Assembly (NCBI RefSeq): GCF_000711985.1
Contig: NZ_JONU01000015.1
Coordinates: 1 to 64,000, forward strand
Length of the DNA: 64,000 bases
From: Rheinheimera texasensis DSM 17496
GTDB taxonomy: Bacteria; Pseudomonadota; Gammaproteobacteria; Enterobacterales; Alteromonadaceae
Reading direction: 5' to 3'
The notes under the pieces are model-generated. The model searched no databases. It saw only the letters and a list, made by a program, of their open reading frames with translations, and was not told the origin of the DNA. Positions 26,401-37,368 of this stretch are shown here, piece after piece. The position numbers and the translations under genes were made by a program. Each line of letters begins with the position of its first letter. Position 1 is the first letter of the stretch.

Positions 26401-27585
26401 CAAGCTGCCAAACTGGCGGCTGCAGAATTAAAAGCCCAGCAGTTGCTGGAAGCCGAAGTAGCACAAAAGCCAGATTATGCCGCGCTGGAAGCTGAAACTT
26501 TTGCCAGACTGACCCCCATGCCCTGGCTGGCGGATTTACCACCTGTGCAGCTCTATTGCCGCGCTTGTCAGGTTGGCGATTATGATTTGGGTGAAGTGAA
26601 TGCCAAAAGCCACAGCGACGGTGTCAGCTGGACTCTCACAGAGTTCAGCTCTAAACGTGACGGTCACCGCTGGACTTTAACCGGCAGCTGGCAAAAAGAC
26701 GATGGCCTCGGCGAAACCCGCTTATCCGGCACTTTGCAAAGCCCGGCGCTCGGCCAGCTGCTGCAGGAATATGACTTGAGCCGCAGTATGAGCGGCAGCA
26801 AAGCCAAAGTAACGCTGGACCAGCTGAGCTGGCAGGGCGCACCTTTCCAATTTAACCGCCAGACTTTAGCGGGCGGTATCGCCTGGGATTTAGGTGAAGG
26901 CTCATTGGTGGAAGTCAGCGACGGCGGCACCCGGATTTTCTCCTTATTCAGCCTGGATTCGCTGGTGCGTAAACTCCGGCTGGATTTTCGGGATGTATTC
27001 GCCAAAGGCTTTTTCTATAACAAGATGAATGGCTCGATGCAGATCGACGCCGGCGTCGCCAGCACCACAGATACCAAAGTGGATGGTGTGGCCGGGGACA
27101 TCGAAATGTCCGGCAGCGCGGATTTAAAAGCGCGGCAGATTGATTATCTGATGGCGTTCAGCCCGAAAGTGACGTCCAGTCTGCCGGTGATCCTGGCCTG
27201 GATGGTCAATCCGGTGTCCGGTGTTGCCGCTTATGCGCTGGATGAAATGTTCCAGTCGGCGGAAGTGATTTCCAAGATTAACTTCAGTGTCAGTGGTGAT
27301 TTGGATAACCCGACTGTCACTGAACTGGAACGCAACAGCAAACAAGTCACTATCCCGGCGGATGCGTTGCCGAAACCAGTGAAACCGCCGTTGGCGACGG
27401 CGCCAGCCGTTGCGGCAGAGGCCGCTGTTGGTGAGGAGTCGGTGCAGTTAAGCCCGCTGCTACCGCCCGATGCGCCAGCCGAAGCCGCCTTGCCAGCAGA
27501 ACGGGTGATGCCGGAAGCCACACCAGAAATGGGTTCAACCGAAGATCCGCCGGTGATAGATGCGGCAGGGGGGCAAAATGACTGA
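23491..27585 (+). CDS. yhdP: AsmA-like envelope protein YhdP
   Basis: This 1364-residue protein has one N-terminal membrane span (about 14-36) and a long periplasmic beta-rich body. The C-terminal AsmA-like region around 1120-1290 includes GGIAWDLGEGSLVEVSDGGTRIFSLFSLDSL. YhdP, TamB and YdbH are inner-membrane bridge proteins that move phospholipids to the outer membrane in E. coli. The C-terminal ~75 residues (Pro/Ala/Glu-rich) go beyond the conserved part; E. coli YhdP is about 1266 residues. The start is GTG, overlapping the rng stop. It overlaps the amidase gene by eight bases. Confidence 0.94.
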   Translation: MARLQRAGWFCLHKLWLLFAVGVVLLATLVTLLRVGLPYATGYKTDIEHFIASQYGAPVKIGQLSAAWQSTGPALLLQEVAVQSPAGDTLLQVAELRVRLDFWASLTSLQLKADDFELSGLHLTIDSQRLLQQNADTPATDAEPLFSAVEQLLFQQLKNFTLVDSKLTLRSQYTPPIEMQIRRLAWLNAGERHQGSGEVEIAGVTGNALAFVLDLTGDSLGKSRGQLYLSSNDLNVLPWFETLLPESRKLARADINFQAWGDIAGGTLQQIQIALAENRLMWRQDDQTQQLSLGKGQLLWQPTQDGWQLLSSQLTLTSGIQSWHDFQLQLVSQQGVYSGSLQQLQLQAAVPLAQLFAEDSAALRKILSFQTDARITQLGMQLNGDRWFVSGDFIDFNSVPVDDVPGLTGLTGHFSASPNYILLDLQGVDGALSWGEAFSRATPYQSLQTRIEVLQQQGQWRVQIPRLALRHPDIEADAQLVLELGEKPGMTLLGELRKVPVADARHYFPTRHMPESVINYLTPALISGQVPVARVLWHGAFKDFPYDKHNGIFQAQAFIADTEFSFDPHWPVIKGMQAELLFENAGMLIQSQAGQLFDVALENGVTARIPNLFKAETLLIDIERQTQAEGVTGLMLASPLSDSVGATLDYLGVSGLVNAKVQLQIGLKKTGVRALGDVEFFANQLNIRAPAVAVEQLQGHLQFDNDKIDSEQLMFVSHGVPLNATLHGAQQDGQYQVQLKAHGEQQIDQLLALVSEEWQGLGKGLANFSWDLNIQLPQSGFSYQSTALMDLAAAELQLPAPFGKTPADGATVLLQSSGNENTSSIEMRYGDQAQLQARLDQHSGKITGALLSLGLPSSELRDGFFIDVNLEQADLAPWINLLQHQLAAIEPGEDPMFPPLSAVNGRIKQLTLFDDVSLNQLSFQLKPEADSYQLNLNANEAEGDIWFAKALKETGIKADLARLQLIFANQQAAKLAAAELKAQQLLEAEVAQKPDYAALEAETFARLTPMPWLADLPPVQLYCRACQVGDYDLGEVNAKSHSDGVSWTLTEFSSKRDGHRWTLTGSWQKDDGLGETRLSGTLQSPALGQLLQEYDLSRSMSGSKAKVTLDQLSWQGAPFQFNRQTLAGGIAWDLGEGSLVEVSDGGTRIFSLFSLDSLVRKLRLDFRDVFAKGFFYNKMNGSMQIDAGVASTTDTKVDGVAGDIEMSGSADLKARQIDYLMAFSPKVTSSLPVILAWMVNPVSGVAAYALDEMFQSAEVISKINFSVSGDLDNPTVTELERNSKQVTIPADALPKPVKPPLATAPAVAAEAAVGEESVQLSPLLPPDAPAEAALPAERVMPEATPEMGSTEDPPVIDAAGGQND

Positions 27586-28489
27586 GACGACCAGCATTTG
27601 GCAACTGACGGCGCTGCAACTCTGCAGCAGCCCGGATCCGGCAGAAAATTTGCGTCAGATCGCGGATTTACTGCAACAGCTACCGCCGGCCAGACCGCAA
27701 TTAGTGGCACTACCGGAAGGGGCTTTGTGTTTTGCCGGTGCAGATGGCGCCAACCTTGCCATCGCTGAGCCTTTGAGTGGGCCCGGTGTACCGCTGAGCG
27801 CTGATCAGCCGATACAGCAACAACTCAGTGCCTTGGCGCGCCTGCATTACATTTATCTGCTGGTTGGTACTTTACCGACGCTCTCTGCACGCGCGCAAAC
27901 GCTGCCGTCCCAAAGCGACGAGCCAGCCCGTTTCAGTGCCAGCAGCCTGTTGTTTGGCCCGGACGGCACTTTACTCAGCGATTATCAGAAAATTCATTTA
28001 TTTGACGCTGATGTCAGCGACAATACCGCCAGTTATCGCGAATCGGCCACGACCAAACCTGGTGACAAAGTCACTGTGGCGGATTTAGGCGCAGTGAAAG
28101 CGGGCCTGGCTATTTGTTATGATGTGCGTTTTCCGGGTCTGTTTGCCCAGCTACGCCAGCACGGCATGAACCTGCTGTGCCTGCCGTCAGCTTTTACCAC
28201 AGTGACGGGCGCCGCGCACTGGCATACACTGCTGCGGGCGCGTGCCATTGAAACCCAGAGTTTTGTGCTGGCACCGGCACAAACCGGCACGCATGCCAAT
28301 GGCCGCCAGACTTATGGCCACAGCCTGATTATTGACCCCTGGGGTCAGGTGCTGGCAGATGCCGGCACTGAACCCGGACTGATTTCAGTGCGTATCGACT
28401 TGCAGGAAGTGGCCAAAGTACGCCACAAGATGCCGCTGGCGCTGCATAATCAATTTATCTGTACCCAAATGACTAGTGAGAAGCTATGA
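27578..28489 (+). CDS. Nitrilase-superfamily amidase (NIT1/NIT2-like)
   Basis: This 303-residue carbon-nitrogen hydrolase has the catalytic triad visible as Glu47 (ALPEGAL), Lys138 (DYQKIHLFD) and Cys180 (AICYDVRFP). The relatives next to yhdP/tldD in gammaproteobacteria resemble deaminated-glutathione amidase (NIT1) or omega-amidase (NIT2). The exact substrate is not determined by sequence. ATG 27578 is chosen because it overlaps the yhdP end and begins the conserved region without the extra upstream residues. It overlaps tldD by ATGA. Confidence 0.88.
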   Translation: MTETTSIWQLTALQLCSSPDPAENLRQIADLLQQLPPARPQLVALPEGALCFAGADGANLAIAEPLSGPGVPLSADQPIQQQLSALARLHYIYLLVGTLPTLSARAQTLPSQSDEPARFSASSLLFGPDGTLLSDYQKIHLFDADVSDNTASYRESATTKPGDKVTVADLGAVKAGLAICYDVRFPGLFAQLRQHGMNLLCLPSAFTTVTGAAHWHTLLRARAIETQSFVLAPAQTGTHANGRQTYGHSLIIDPWGQVLADAGTEPGLISVRIDLQEVAKVRHKMPLALHNQFICTQMTSEKL

Positions 28490-29943
28490 CCAATATCGCG
28501 ATGCTCAATGCCGTGGAACAAAATCTGATCGCAGCCAGCGATTTGACCGATCAGGACGTGGCGCAAAGCCTTGGTTTCCTGTTCGCGCACCAGCTGGACT
28601 ACGCCGATTTGTATTTTCAGTCCAGTGTGCATGAATCTTGGGTACTGGAAGATGGTCTGGTCAAAGACGGCTCTTTTAATATCGAACGTGGCGTTGGTGT
28701 GCGCGCTGTGACTGGTGAAAAAGCTGGTTTTGCCTACGCCGACACCATTTCCAAACAAGCGCTGCAAACTGCAGCCACAGCCGCGCGCGGCATTGCCGCA
28801 CATGGCCAGCAAGGTCAGGTTAAGGCGTTCAGCAAATCGGCCAACAGTGCGATTTATCTGCCATGTGAGCCACTGCAAAGTTTGAGCAACACCGACAAAG
28901 TCGCGCTGCTGCATCAGATTGAAGCTTTTATCCGCACACTGGATAGCCGCGCCGAGCAGGTGATGGTGAGCCTCTCCGGTGTTTATGAAGAGATGTTGGT
29001 CGCAGCCAGTGACGGCACTTATGCCGCCGACATCCGCCCGCTGGTGCGGCTGAACTGTTCGGTGCTGCTGCAGCACAATGGCCGGCGTGAACGCGGCGGT
29101 GCCGGTGGCGGCGCCCGCACCAGCTACGCCTATTTCAGTGAAGATTTAGACGGCGAACCACGCTGGATGAGTTATGCCCGCGAAGCGGTGCGTCAGGCGC
29201 AAGTGAATCTGACCGCCATCGACGCGCCGGCAGGCATGATGCCGGTGGTGCTGGGTGCAGGCTGGCCTGGTGTCCTGTTGCATGAAGCAGTTGGTCATGG
29301 TTTAGAAGGTGATTTTAACCGCAAAGGCGCTTCGACTTTCTCCGGCCGCATTGGCGAGCAAGTGGCGTCGAAACACTGCACTATCGTCGACGACGGCACT
29401 TTATCCGGCCGCCGTGGTTCTTTGAATATCGATGACGAGGGCACACCAGGCCAATATAACGTGCTGATTGAAAAAGGTATTCTAAAGGGTTATATCCAGG
29501 ACAAACACAACGCGATGCTGATGAACGTGCCGGCCACCGGTAACGGCCGCCGTGAATCTTTTGCCCATCTGCCAATGCCACGGATGACCAACACTTATAT
29601 GCTGGCCGGTGAATATGCGCCGGAAGAAATCATCGCCTCGGTGAAAAAAGGCATTTATGCGCCGAATTTTGGCGGCGGCCAGGTTGACATCACCTCAGGC
29701 AAGTTTGTGTTCTCCGCCAGTGAAGCCTATCTAATTGAAGACGGCAAAATCACTGCGCCAATCAAAGGTGCGACGCTGATTGGCAACGGCCCGGAAGCCA
29801 TGCAAAAAGTGTCGATGGTCGGCCATGACCTGAAGCTGGACGCCGGCGTTGGCGTCTGCGGCAAACAGGGCCAGAGCGTGCCTGTTGGCGTCGGCCAGCC
29901 AACATTGAAGCTGGACAGCATGACCGTTGGCGGCACCGCCTGA
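28486..29943 (+). CDS. tldD: Metalloprotease TldD
   Basis: This 485-residue subunit of the TldD/TldE(PmbA) heterodimeric metalloprotease has the zinc motif [11 protein letters not shown] at residues 266-276. TldD supplies the catalytic metal; PmbA completes the complex, which degrades unfolded peptides and matures microcin B17 in E. coli. Its partner pmbA lies 3.1 kb downstream (33063-34409), not adjacent. It overlaps the amidase gene, so it is the last gene of the mre-to-tldD run. Confidence 0.97.
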   Translation: MTNIAMLNAVEQNLIAASDLTDQDVAQSLGFLFAHQLDYADLYFQSSVHESWVLEDGLVKDGSFNIERGVGVRAVTGEKAGFAYADTISKQALQTAATAARGIAAHGQQGQVKAFSKSANSAIYLPCEPLQSLSNTDKVALLHQIEAFIRTLDSRAEQVMVSLSGVYEEMLVAASDGTYAADIRPLVRLNCSVLLQHNGRRERGGAGGGARTSYAYFSEDLDGEPRWMSYAREAVRQAQVNLTAIDAPAGMMPVVLGAGWPGVLLHEAVGHGLEGDFNRKGASTFSGRIGEQVASKHCTIVDDGTLSGRRGSLNIDDEGTPGQYNVLIEKGILKGYIQDKHNAMLMNVPATGNGRRESFAHLPMPRMTNTYMLAGEYAPEEIIASVKKGIYAPNFGGGQVDITSGKFVFSASEAYLIEDGKITAPIKGATLIGNGPEAMQKVSMVGHDLKLDAGVGVCGKQGQSVPVGVGQPTLKLDSMTVGGTA

Positions 29944-29977
29944 TTGGCCGGCCGTAGCTTAGACGCTTCGGTCACAG

Positions 29978-30007
29978 AGCGGGCGCAGCTTTGCCAGCGT
30001 GCCCGCT
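29978..30007 (+). terminator. Weak hairpin after tldD
   Basis: Arms AGCGGGC (29978-29984) and GCCCGCT (30001-30007) form a 7-bp stem 35 bases after tldD. The following bases (TTCCCGC) are not a real T-run, so this is at best a weak terminator. It overlaps the candidate pssA promoter. Confidence 0.3.
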
Positions 30008-30019
30008 TTCCCGCATAAT
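29991..30019 (+). promoter_or_regulatory. Candidate sigma-70 promoter for pssA
   Basis: TTGCCA (29991-29996) and CATAAT (30014-30019) are separated by 17 bases, a good sigma-70 layout. It lies about 85 bases ahead of the pssA start, in the only gap between tldD and pssA. Confidence 0.45.
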
Positions 30020-30103
30020 ACGGCAGCTCTTTGATCAGATGATCTGCAGCCGGTCACAGAAACCGGCATGACCCGATACATACTCGCAGGGATCCACGGA
30101 CCT

Positions 30104-31447
30104 ATGTTAGAACAGATGTTGAACAAACGCCGCTTAGCCGCATTGCCGGCCACGGGGTTTGAAGCAGCCGCAGTAGAAGTTTTATGCCACGCTACTGAAT
30201 ACAAAGACAAAGTGCTGGCGCTTATCGCCTCAGCACGCCGCCGTATTGTACTGACCGCGTTATATCTGCAGGCTGACGAGGCCGGCGAAGCCGTGTTACA
30301 TGCCTTGTATCAGGCCAAACAACAGAATCCGCAGCTGGATGTCCGCGTTTATGTCGATTTTCACCGCGCCCGCCGTGGCCTGATTGGCCAGAGCGGCATG
30401 AAAACCAACGCCGATTTTTATCGGGAGATTGCTGCGCAGTATCCGGTGCAAATTCAGATTCTCGGCGTGCCGGTTAAACGGCGTGAACTCTTTGGCGTGT
30501 TGCATTTAAAAGGTTTTGTGTTTGACGACACGCTGCTGTATTCCGGTGCTTCACTGAATAACGTTTATATGGGCGTGCCGGTGCGTTATCGCGCTGACCG
30601 CTATCTGCTGATTCACAATCAACCACTGGCCGATGCTTTTGTCGCCGGTCATCAGCAAATTCTCGACCAGGAACAAGTGGTGCAAAGCCTGTTGTCTGAC
30701 GACCCTCAACTGGCGCAACATTACAAACCGCATCACCGCAGCTGGTTAAAACATGCCCGCGCCAATCGGTATCCGCAAAGCGGTAAATCTTCGGCCCCGC
30801 TGCGCGCCAGTTTATTAATGGGCATGGGCCGGCTGAAAAACCAGCTGAATCAGGCGTTGCTGGCCATACTGGCGCTGGCGGAAAAAGAAGTACTGATTTA
30901 TACGCCTTATTTTAATCCGCCGCCGGTGCTGGCGCGGGCGCTGCGTAAATGCCTCAAACGCGGCGTCAAAGTCACTATTGTGGTCGGTGACAAAACCGCC
31001 AACGATTTTTATATTCCACCGACGCAGAAATTCAGCCGCATTGGTGGTCTGCCTTATCTGTACGAAACCATTCTGCGTAAATTTGTGAAACGTAATCAAA
31101 GCTTTATCGACCATGGCCTGCTCGATATCCGGCTGTGGAAACACGAAGACAACAGCTATCACTTAAAAGGTGTCAGCGTGGATGGCCGCCGTCATTTATT
31201 TACCGGCCACAATCTGAATCCACGCGCTTTTGCGCTCGATTATGAAAACGGCATTCTGGTCGAAGACGAGCTGGGGCAATTGCAGCCGAAACTGTTGCAC
31301 GAGCAGCAGCAAATTTTCCTCAATACCCAGCGGATCAGCCACTTCAGTCAGATTGAAATGATGCGAGATTACCCGGAACCGGTGCAAAAGCTGCTGGCGA
31401 AAATCAAAGGGGTCGGCGTGGATATGGTGCTTAAACGGCTGATTTAA
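30104..31447 (+). CDS. pssA: Phosphatidylserine synthase (PLD-like, PssA)
   Basis: This 447-residue peripheral enzyme makes phosphatidylserine from CDP-diacylglycerol and serine, the committed step to phosphatidylethanolamine. Two HKD-type motifs are visible: HLKGFVFDDTLLYSGASLN and HLKGVSVDGRRHLFTGHNLN. The segments DVRVYVDFHRARRGLIG and VGDKTANDFYIP also match E. coli PssA (451 residues). The frame is open from 30068, but ATG 30104 gives the family length and N-terminus. A PhzF-family gene follows 27 bases later and may be cotranscribed. Confidence 0.92.
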   Translation: MLEQMLNKRRLAALPATGFEAAAVEVLCHATEYKDKVLALIASARRRIVLTALYLQADEAGEAVLHALYQAKQQNPQLDVRVYVDFHRARRGLIGQSGMKTNADFYREIAAQYPVQIQILGVPVKRRELFGVLHLKGFVFDDTLLYSGASLNNVYMGVPVRYRADRYLLIHNQPLADAFVAGHQQILDQEQVVQSLLSDDPQLAQHYKPHHRSWLKHARANRYPQSGKSSAPLRASLLMGMGRLKNQLNQALLAILALAEKEVLIYTPYFNPPPVLARALRKCLKRGVKVTIVVGDKTANDFYIPPTQKFSRIGGLPYLYETILRKFVKRNQSFIDHGLLDIRLWKHEDNSYHLKGVSVDGRRHLFTGHNLNPRAFALDYENGILVEDELGQLQPKLLHEQQQIFLNTQRISHFSQIEMMRDYPEPVQKLLAKIKGVGVDMVLKRLI

Positions 31448-31474
31448 GCGCTTCAGCTAAGGAATAATCTGACG

Positions 31475-32296
31475 ATGCAACTGGAACTCTATCAGGTTGA
31501 TGCTTTCACCAATCAGCTGTTTGCCGGCAATGCTGCCGCCGTGGTGCCGTTACCGGATGATATGGCTGGCTGGCCTTCGGAGCAGCTGATGCTGCAAATC
31601 GCGGCCGAAAACAACTTGTCGGAAACTGCTTTCCTGAAAAAGCTCGCACCAGCGCATTATCAAATCCGCTGGTTTTCACCACTGTGCGAAATCGACTTTT
31701 GCGGCCACGCCACGCTGGCGGCGGCTTTTGTGTTGTTTGCCCGCGATGCGGTGGCTGAACTCAGATTCAGCACGATGAAAGTCGGCGATTTAACTGTTCA
31801 GCAGGGGCAGGACGGCTGGCTGGAGATGAATTTCCCCAAGCGGCCAGCCACGGCGCAAGCCGAAATTCCACCCGCGTTATTGCAGGCGCTGAACTATCAG
31901 CCAGTTGAAGTGCTGCGCAGTGAGCAGGCCTGGTTTTTGATTTACGACGATGCCATCAAAGTACAGCAGCTGACGCCAGACATGGCGCTGCTGAAAACGT
32001 TGTGGCCTTTTGATGTGGTGGCGACTGCACCTGGTCGGGGTTTTGCCGACGGCCAATATGATTTTGTCAGCCGCTATTTCTGGCCCGCCAACGGCGGTGA
32101 AGAAGATCCGGTGACCGGTTCTATTCATGCCGGACTTACGCCATATTGGGCAGAGCAGTTCGATAAAACCAGTTTGCTGGCCTATCAGGCATCGAGCCGG
32201 GGCGGCGTGCTGCGCTGTGCGCTGCAGGGCGAACGGGTGCAGGTCAGCGGTCAGGCGCGGTTGTATCTGCAAGGCCGCATTACAGTGCCCGAGTGA
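31475..32296 (+). CDS. PhzF-family isomerase/epimerase
   Basis: This 273-residue protein of the PhzF/DapF-fold family has the conserved start LYQVDAFTNQLFAGNAAAVV, the catalytic Glu50 in NNLSETAF, CEIDFCGHATLAAA, and EDPVTGSIHAGLTPYW. Substrates of most family members are unknown; phenazine genes are absent here, so phenazine synthesis is not implied. SD AAGGAA lies before ATG 31475. A bidirectional terminator follows. Compare the second, divergent paralogue at 52771-53634. Confidence 0.88.
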   Translation: MQLELYQVDAFTNQLFAGNAAAVVPLPDDMAGWPSEQLMLQIAAENNLSETAFLKKLAPAHYQIRWFSPLCEIDFCGHATLAAAFVLFARDAVAELRFSTMKVGDLTVQQGQDGWLEMNFPKRPATAQAEIPPALLQALNYQPVEVLRSEQAWFLIYDDAIKVQQLTPDMALLKTLWPFDVVATAPGRGFADGQYDFVSRYFWPANGGEEDPVTGSIHAGLTPYWAEQFDKTSLLAYQASSRGGVLRCALQGERVQVSGQARLYLQGRITVPE

Positions 32297-32319
32297 GCCG
32301 GATGCTTGCTTGTTAAAAT

Positions 32320-32346
32320 AAACAGGCCGCATTTGCGGCCTGTTTG
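32320..32346 (+). terminator. Bidirectional terminator between phzF-like gene and darP
   Basis: Hairpin AAACAGGCCGC/GCGGCCTGTTT with loop ATTT is followed by a T-rich tract (GTTTTG) on the plus strand and preceded by AAAATA, giving T residues on the minus strand. It sits between convergent genes. Confidence 0.85.
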
Positions 32347-32384
32347 TTTTGATTCAGCGGTGTTGATAGCGCAGTACTGCGAAC

Positions 32385-32912
32385 TTACTCGCCGAGGATC
32401 GCCGGTTTAATCAGTTGAAACAGCTCACGGTAAGATTTGGCCGGCTGATTCTTTTCCTGCTCTTTTTTCGCGTTGCGGATTAAAGTCCGCAGCTGCTGAA
32501 TTTCCACTTGTGGATACTCCGCGATAAATTCAGTTACTGCATCGCTGTTGGCGATGAGCTTGTCACGCCAGTCTTCAATTAAGTGGAATTTGCGGGTGGC
32601 CGCCTGATTGGTATTGCGCACTACGGCTAAAGCGCGTTCAATCGGTTCTAAATCAGTACCGCGCATGATTTTGCCGATAAACTGCATGTGGCGGCGGTAG
32701 GCTTCGTGTTTTTTCACCAGCTTGTCAGCCAGTTTTAACGCCTCGACCAGGTCGTTATCCATTGGGATCTTCGCGCGGGCTGCCGGGCTTAATGCCACCA
32801 GTTCCTCACCAAGTGCCTGCAGCGCATGCATTTCTTTTTTGACCTGCGTTTTGCTTTTGCCTTCCTCGCGGTCCCAGTCGTCGCCGTGGGTAAAATCAGT
32901 AATATCTGCCAT
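32385..32912 (-). CDS. darP: 50S ribosome assembly factor DarP (YjgA)
   Basis: This 175-residue highly charged helical protein is close to the E. coli YjgA/DarP length (183). It carries the family pattern [19 protein letters not shown] near the N-terminus, [10 protein letters not shown] in the middle and [13 protein letters not shown] near the C-terminus. DarP assists late 50S assembly around the peptidyl-transferase centre. ATG 32912 is chosen; an in-frame GTG at 32942 would add ten residues. SD signals are weak for both. It is divergent from pmbA. Confidence 0.9.
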   Translation of the reverse strand: MADITDFTHGDDWDREEGKSKTQVKKEMHALQALGEELVALSPAARAKIPMDNDLVEALKLADKLVKKHEAYRRHMQFIGKIMRGTDLEPIERALAVVRNTNQAATRKFHLIEDWRDKLIANSDAVTEFIAEYPQVEIQQLRTLIRNAKKEQEKNQPAKSYRELFQLIKPAILGE

Positions 32913-33062
32913 AACTTCAGTTTTGTTGCCGGAAATCCGCACAGTATATCAAAGATGGCGGTGAAAAGCCGCGTATGCACGACAACAGCCGCAGACTTCT
33001 GTGCTTTTGTAACGGCTGTGGTAAGCTTGCCAGTCTGCAACCCTGAGGATTTTCAGCCCGTT

Positions 33063-34409
33063 ATGAGTCAAGCAATGCCGACTATTCAGCAAGAAATCGA
33101 TGAAGTAAAAGCCGCCGTCAGCCAGGTGCTGGCGCACGCGCGTCAGTTAGGGGCCAGCAGTGCCGAAGCGTCGATGAACCGCACGCGCGGCTTGAGCGTC
33201 GAAACCCGTCACGGTGAAGTGGAAACCATGGAGTTTAATCAGGACGGCGGCCTTGGTATCAGCGTCTATGTCGGTCAGCGCAAAGGCTCTGCCTCGACGG
33301 CAGATTTAAGCCCGGCCGCGCTGAAACGCACTGTTGAAGCCGCTATTGATATCGCCCGTTATACCTCAGAAGACCCATGCGCAGGCTTGGCAGAGGCGAG
33401 CTGGCTGGAATTCAGCCCGCCGGATTTGGATTTATTTCATCCGGCAGAAGTCAGTACCGAGCAAGCCACCGCCTGGTGTGCCGCCGCTGAAGAAGCGGCT
33501 TTTGCCGTAGATAAACGCATCACCAACTCAGACGGCGCCTCGTTTTCTTCGCATCAGGGCTTAAAAGTCTATGGCAACAGCCATGGCCAACTGGTGGGTT
33601 ATCCAAGTAGCCGCCATAGCATGAGCTGCTCAGTGATTGGCGAAGACGGCGACGACATGCAGCGCGACTATAGCTACACAGTCGGCCGGCGTTTACAGGA
33701 TTTAAAAGACGCAGCGGCTATTGGTCGCGAAGCTGCAGCAGAAACAGTGCAGCGCCTCAATAGCCGCACATTACCGACGCAAAAAGTGCCGGTGATTTTC
33801 CGCGCCGATGTTGCCAGCAGTCTGTTTGGTCATCTTGTATCGGCGATCAGTGGCGGCAGTATTTACCGCAAATCGAGTTTTTTACTGGATAAACTCGGCC
33901 AGCAGGTGATGGCGTCCAAGCTGAATATTCTGGAGCGGCCACATGTACTGCAGGGGCTGGCTTCCAGTCCTTTTGACAGTGAAGGCGTCAAAACTACTGA
34001 TCGCCAAATCATCACCGACGGAGTGTTACACAGCTGGATCACGTCGAGTTATTCCGCGCGTAAACTCGGTATGGCAAGCACCGGCCACGCTGGCGGTATT
34101 CATAACTGGTATGTACAACATGGCGACGCCGATTTAGCCCAGCTGCTGCGGGATATGGGCACTGGCTTGTTAGTGACTGAGCTGATGGGGCAAGGCGTCA
34201 ATGGCGTTACCGGCGATTATTCGCGTGGCGCTGCAGGTTTTTGGGTCGAAAACGGCCAAATCCAGTTCCCGGTCAGTGAAGTCACTATCGCCGGCAATCT
34301 GACACAGATGTTTATGGATATCGCTGCCATCGGTAACGATGTCGACCGCCGCGGTGGTGTGCTGACGGGCTCAGTACTGCTGAATCAAATGCAAATCGCC
34401 GGGCATTAA
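33063..34409 (+). CDS. pmbA: Metalloprotease subunit PmbA (TldE)
   Basis: This 448-residue non-catalytic partner of TldD lacks an HExxxH motif and matches E. coli PmbA in length (450). Recognisable segments are [20 protein letters not shown] near the N-terminus, SEVTIAGNL, and GNDVDRRGG near the end. The frame is open far upstream, but ATG 33063 gives the family length. A TGAGGA element lies 14 bases before it, rather distant. The darP-pmbA divergent arrangement is as in E. coli. Confidence 0.95.
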   Translation: MSQAMPTIQQEIDEVKAAVSQVLAHARQLGASSAEASMNRTRGLSVETRHGEVETMEFNQDGGLGISVYVGQRKGSASTADLSPAALKRTVEAAIDIARYTSEDPCAGLAEASWLEFSPPDLDLFHPAEVSTEQATAWCAAAEEAAFAVDKRITNSDGASFSSHQGLKVYGNSHGQLVGYPSSRHSMSCSVIGEDGDDMQRDYSYTVGRRLQDLKDAAAIGREAAAETVQRLNSRTLPTQKVPVIFRADVASSLFGHLVSAISGGSIYRKSSFLLDKLGQQVMASKLNILERPHVLQGLASSPFDSEGVKTTDRQIITDGVLHSWITSSYSARKLGMASTGHAGGIHNWYVQHGDADLAQLLRDMGTGLLVTELMGQGVNGVTGDYSRGAAGFWVENGQIQFPVSEVTIAGNLTQMFMDIAAIGNDVDRRGGVLTGSVLLNQMQIAGH

Positions 34410-34425
34410 GCCTGTCTGGAACTCC

Positions 34426-34458
34426 GACAAAGCCTGAGTCAAACTCAGGCTTTGTCGT
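34426..34458 (+). terminator. Hairpin terminator after pmbA
   Basis: A perfect 14-bp stem (GACAAAGCCTGAGT/ACTCAGGCTTTGTC) with a 3-base loop CAA lies 17 bases after the pmbA stop, followed by GTTTATG. It separates pmbA from the convergent trhP-yfhL operon and may stop both. Confidence 0.8.
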
Positions 34459-34522
34459 TTATGACCGGGGATGGTCGGTACACCGCAAATGCAGGAGCAA
34501 TTTTTGGCGATTTTCAGCGCTC

Positions 34523-36135
<1,613 letters not shown>

Positions 36136-36290
36136 AATGCCGCTCCTGAAAAAAATGGCGCGGATTATGGCAGGGATCGCTTTGGGTTGTGTTGATCTGG
36201 CGCAAGCTTTAGGGCGTCACCTCAGCCTGATTTTTTAGCAAAATACCACGGTACCGGTGTCAGACCGGAAATGTGGTGAGCCACAAAAGC

Positions 36291-36317
36291 AAAATCCCCT
36301 GTTGCAGCAGGGGACTT
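36291..36317 (-). terminator. Terminator of the PEP-CTERM gene
   Basis: Read on the minus strand, AAAGTCCCCTG-CTGCAA-CAGGGGATTTTG forms a strong hairpin with a short T tract. It lies 33 bases after the PEP-CTERM stop, upstream of trhP. Confidence 0.8.
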
Positions 36318-36349
36318 TGATAGTGCCAATGGCTTATTGCGACTGAGGT

Positions 36350-37132
36350 TTATTTGCGCCGGCGCAGTGTCAGGCCGACCAGAGCCAGCCCCACTAAAGC
36401 CAATGAACCTGGTGCCGGCACTGTCTCATTCACGCCAGCGACCTGAATGACCAGATTGTCCATTTCAAAGGCGTAATTGCTGCTGCTGAATACCAGTTTG
36501 TCGAATTGCTCGTCTTCGCCAAACCATAAGTTCACATAACGGTTGGTATTTGGGTCGTTGCGGTCGCCTGAAGTGCCGCCAAATTGCAGAATATCAGCAC
36601 CATTGAGTTTGGTTTTATTCAGCACACTGCCATTGATACTGGCGATGTTGATCGCCTGACCTTGTGCGTAAAATGTAATGTCGTTGTAGCCATCGATAGA
36701 ACCCCAGTACAGGCCGAGGTAGTTAATCTTTTTGCCAGGTAAATTGGTGGCTAAAAAGTCTGTCCAGTCGATAGTTGCAGTGTTGCCGGCCTGACCACCA
36801 TTGTTCAGATTCAGCGGGCCTGAAGCATAACAAGTGGAATCGTTTGCTGGCGCAGCTGCTTTGCCTGAACCACTGCCAGTGGTTAACCAGAAGTTTCCGC
36901 TGACATCAATGCCTTGAGCTGCTGAATTCACCTGACAACCGCCATTTGGACCGTCAAAGGTTTCGTTAAAAATCCCTAGCGCAGGGTTGATGCTATTGGT
37001 TGGAGTTAAAGCACTGGTCAGGTAAGAACCATCTTCCGGGTCGACACCGCCGAAAGTGATAACGACGGCGTTTGCTGACAAGCTGAGAGTTGCAGCTGCG
37101 GTCACTAATACGGATTTGATGAATGGATTCAT
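36350..37132 (-). CDS. PEP-CTERM sorted exported protein
   Basis: This 260-residue exported protein has a Sec signal peptide (about 1-22, cleavage near ANA-V), a beta-rich middle, and the C-terminal tripartite PEP-CTERM signal: VPAPG motif (about 238), a hydrophobic span SLALVGLALVGLTL and the basic tail RRRK. PEP-CTERM proteins are processed by exosortase and often belong to exopolysaccharide biofilm matrices. PEP here reads PAP, an accepted variant. SD GAGGAAG precedes ATG 37132. No exosortase is in this window. A sigma-54 promoter lies just upstream (37172-37187). Confidence 0.85.
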   Translation of the reverse strand: MNPFIKSVLVTAAATLSLSANAVVITFGGVDPEDGSYLTSALTPTNSINPALGIFNETFDGPNGGCQVNSAAQGIDVSGNFWLTTGSGSGKAAAPANDSTCYASGPLNLNNGGQAGNTATIDWTDFLATNLPGKKINYLGLYWGSIDGYNDITFYAQGQAINIASINGSVLNKTKLNGADILQFGGTSGDRNDPNTNRYVNLWFGEDEQFDKLVFSSSNYAFEMDNLVIQVAGVNETVPAPGSLALVGLALVGLTLRRRK

Positions 37133-37171
37133 GGGTTGTCTTCCTCAATACTTTAGCAGTGTCTTGATTAG

Positions 37172-37187
37172 AGCAAGTTGAATGCCA
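37172..37187 (-). promoter_or_regulatory. Sigma-54 (RpoN) promoter of the PEP-CTERM gene
   Basis: On the minus strand the sequence TGGCATTCAACTTGCT matches the -24/-12 consensus TGGCA-N6-TTGCW, with GG and GC at the required spacing. The start would lie near 37161, leaving about 30 bases of leader that contain the SD. RpoN control, through PrsK/PrsR, is known for PEP-CTERM genes in other bacteria. Confidence 0.75.
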
Positions 37188-37368
37188 AAGATTAAAAAAA
37201 TTAAATCATCAATAAAAACATAGATGTAGCGCTGTTGATTTTAGTGGTGTCGAAGAAGTAGGCAGTGACTGTAAATTTTTTTGACATCACAATAGCGCGA
37301 TTTTTAATCGCTGGAGTCTTGCCGGAGCAATTAGAAGATTTTTACCGCGTGTAGAATTTAACGATATA

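Noticed and set aside
28450-29076. 208-codon minus-strand frame opposite tldD
   Set aside because: It is the antisense shadow of a strongly conserved gene (tldD) and encodes no recognisable protein.
31475-32296. Phenazine biosynthesis gene
   Set aside because: PhzF-family homology alone; no phenazine operon genes are near, so only the broad family is named.
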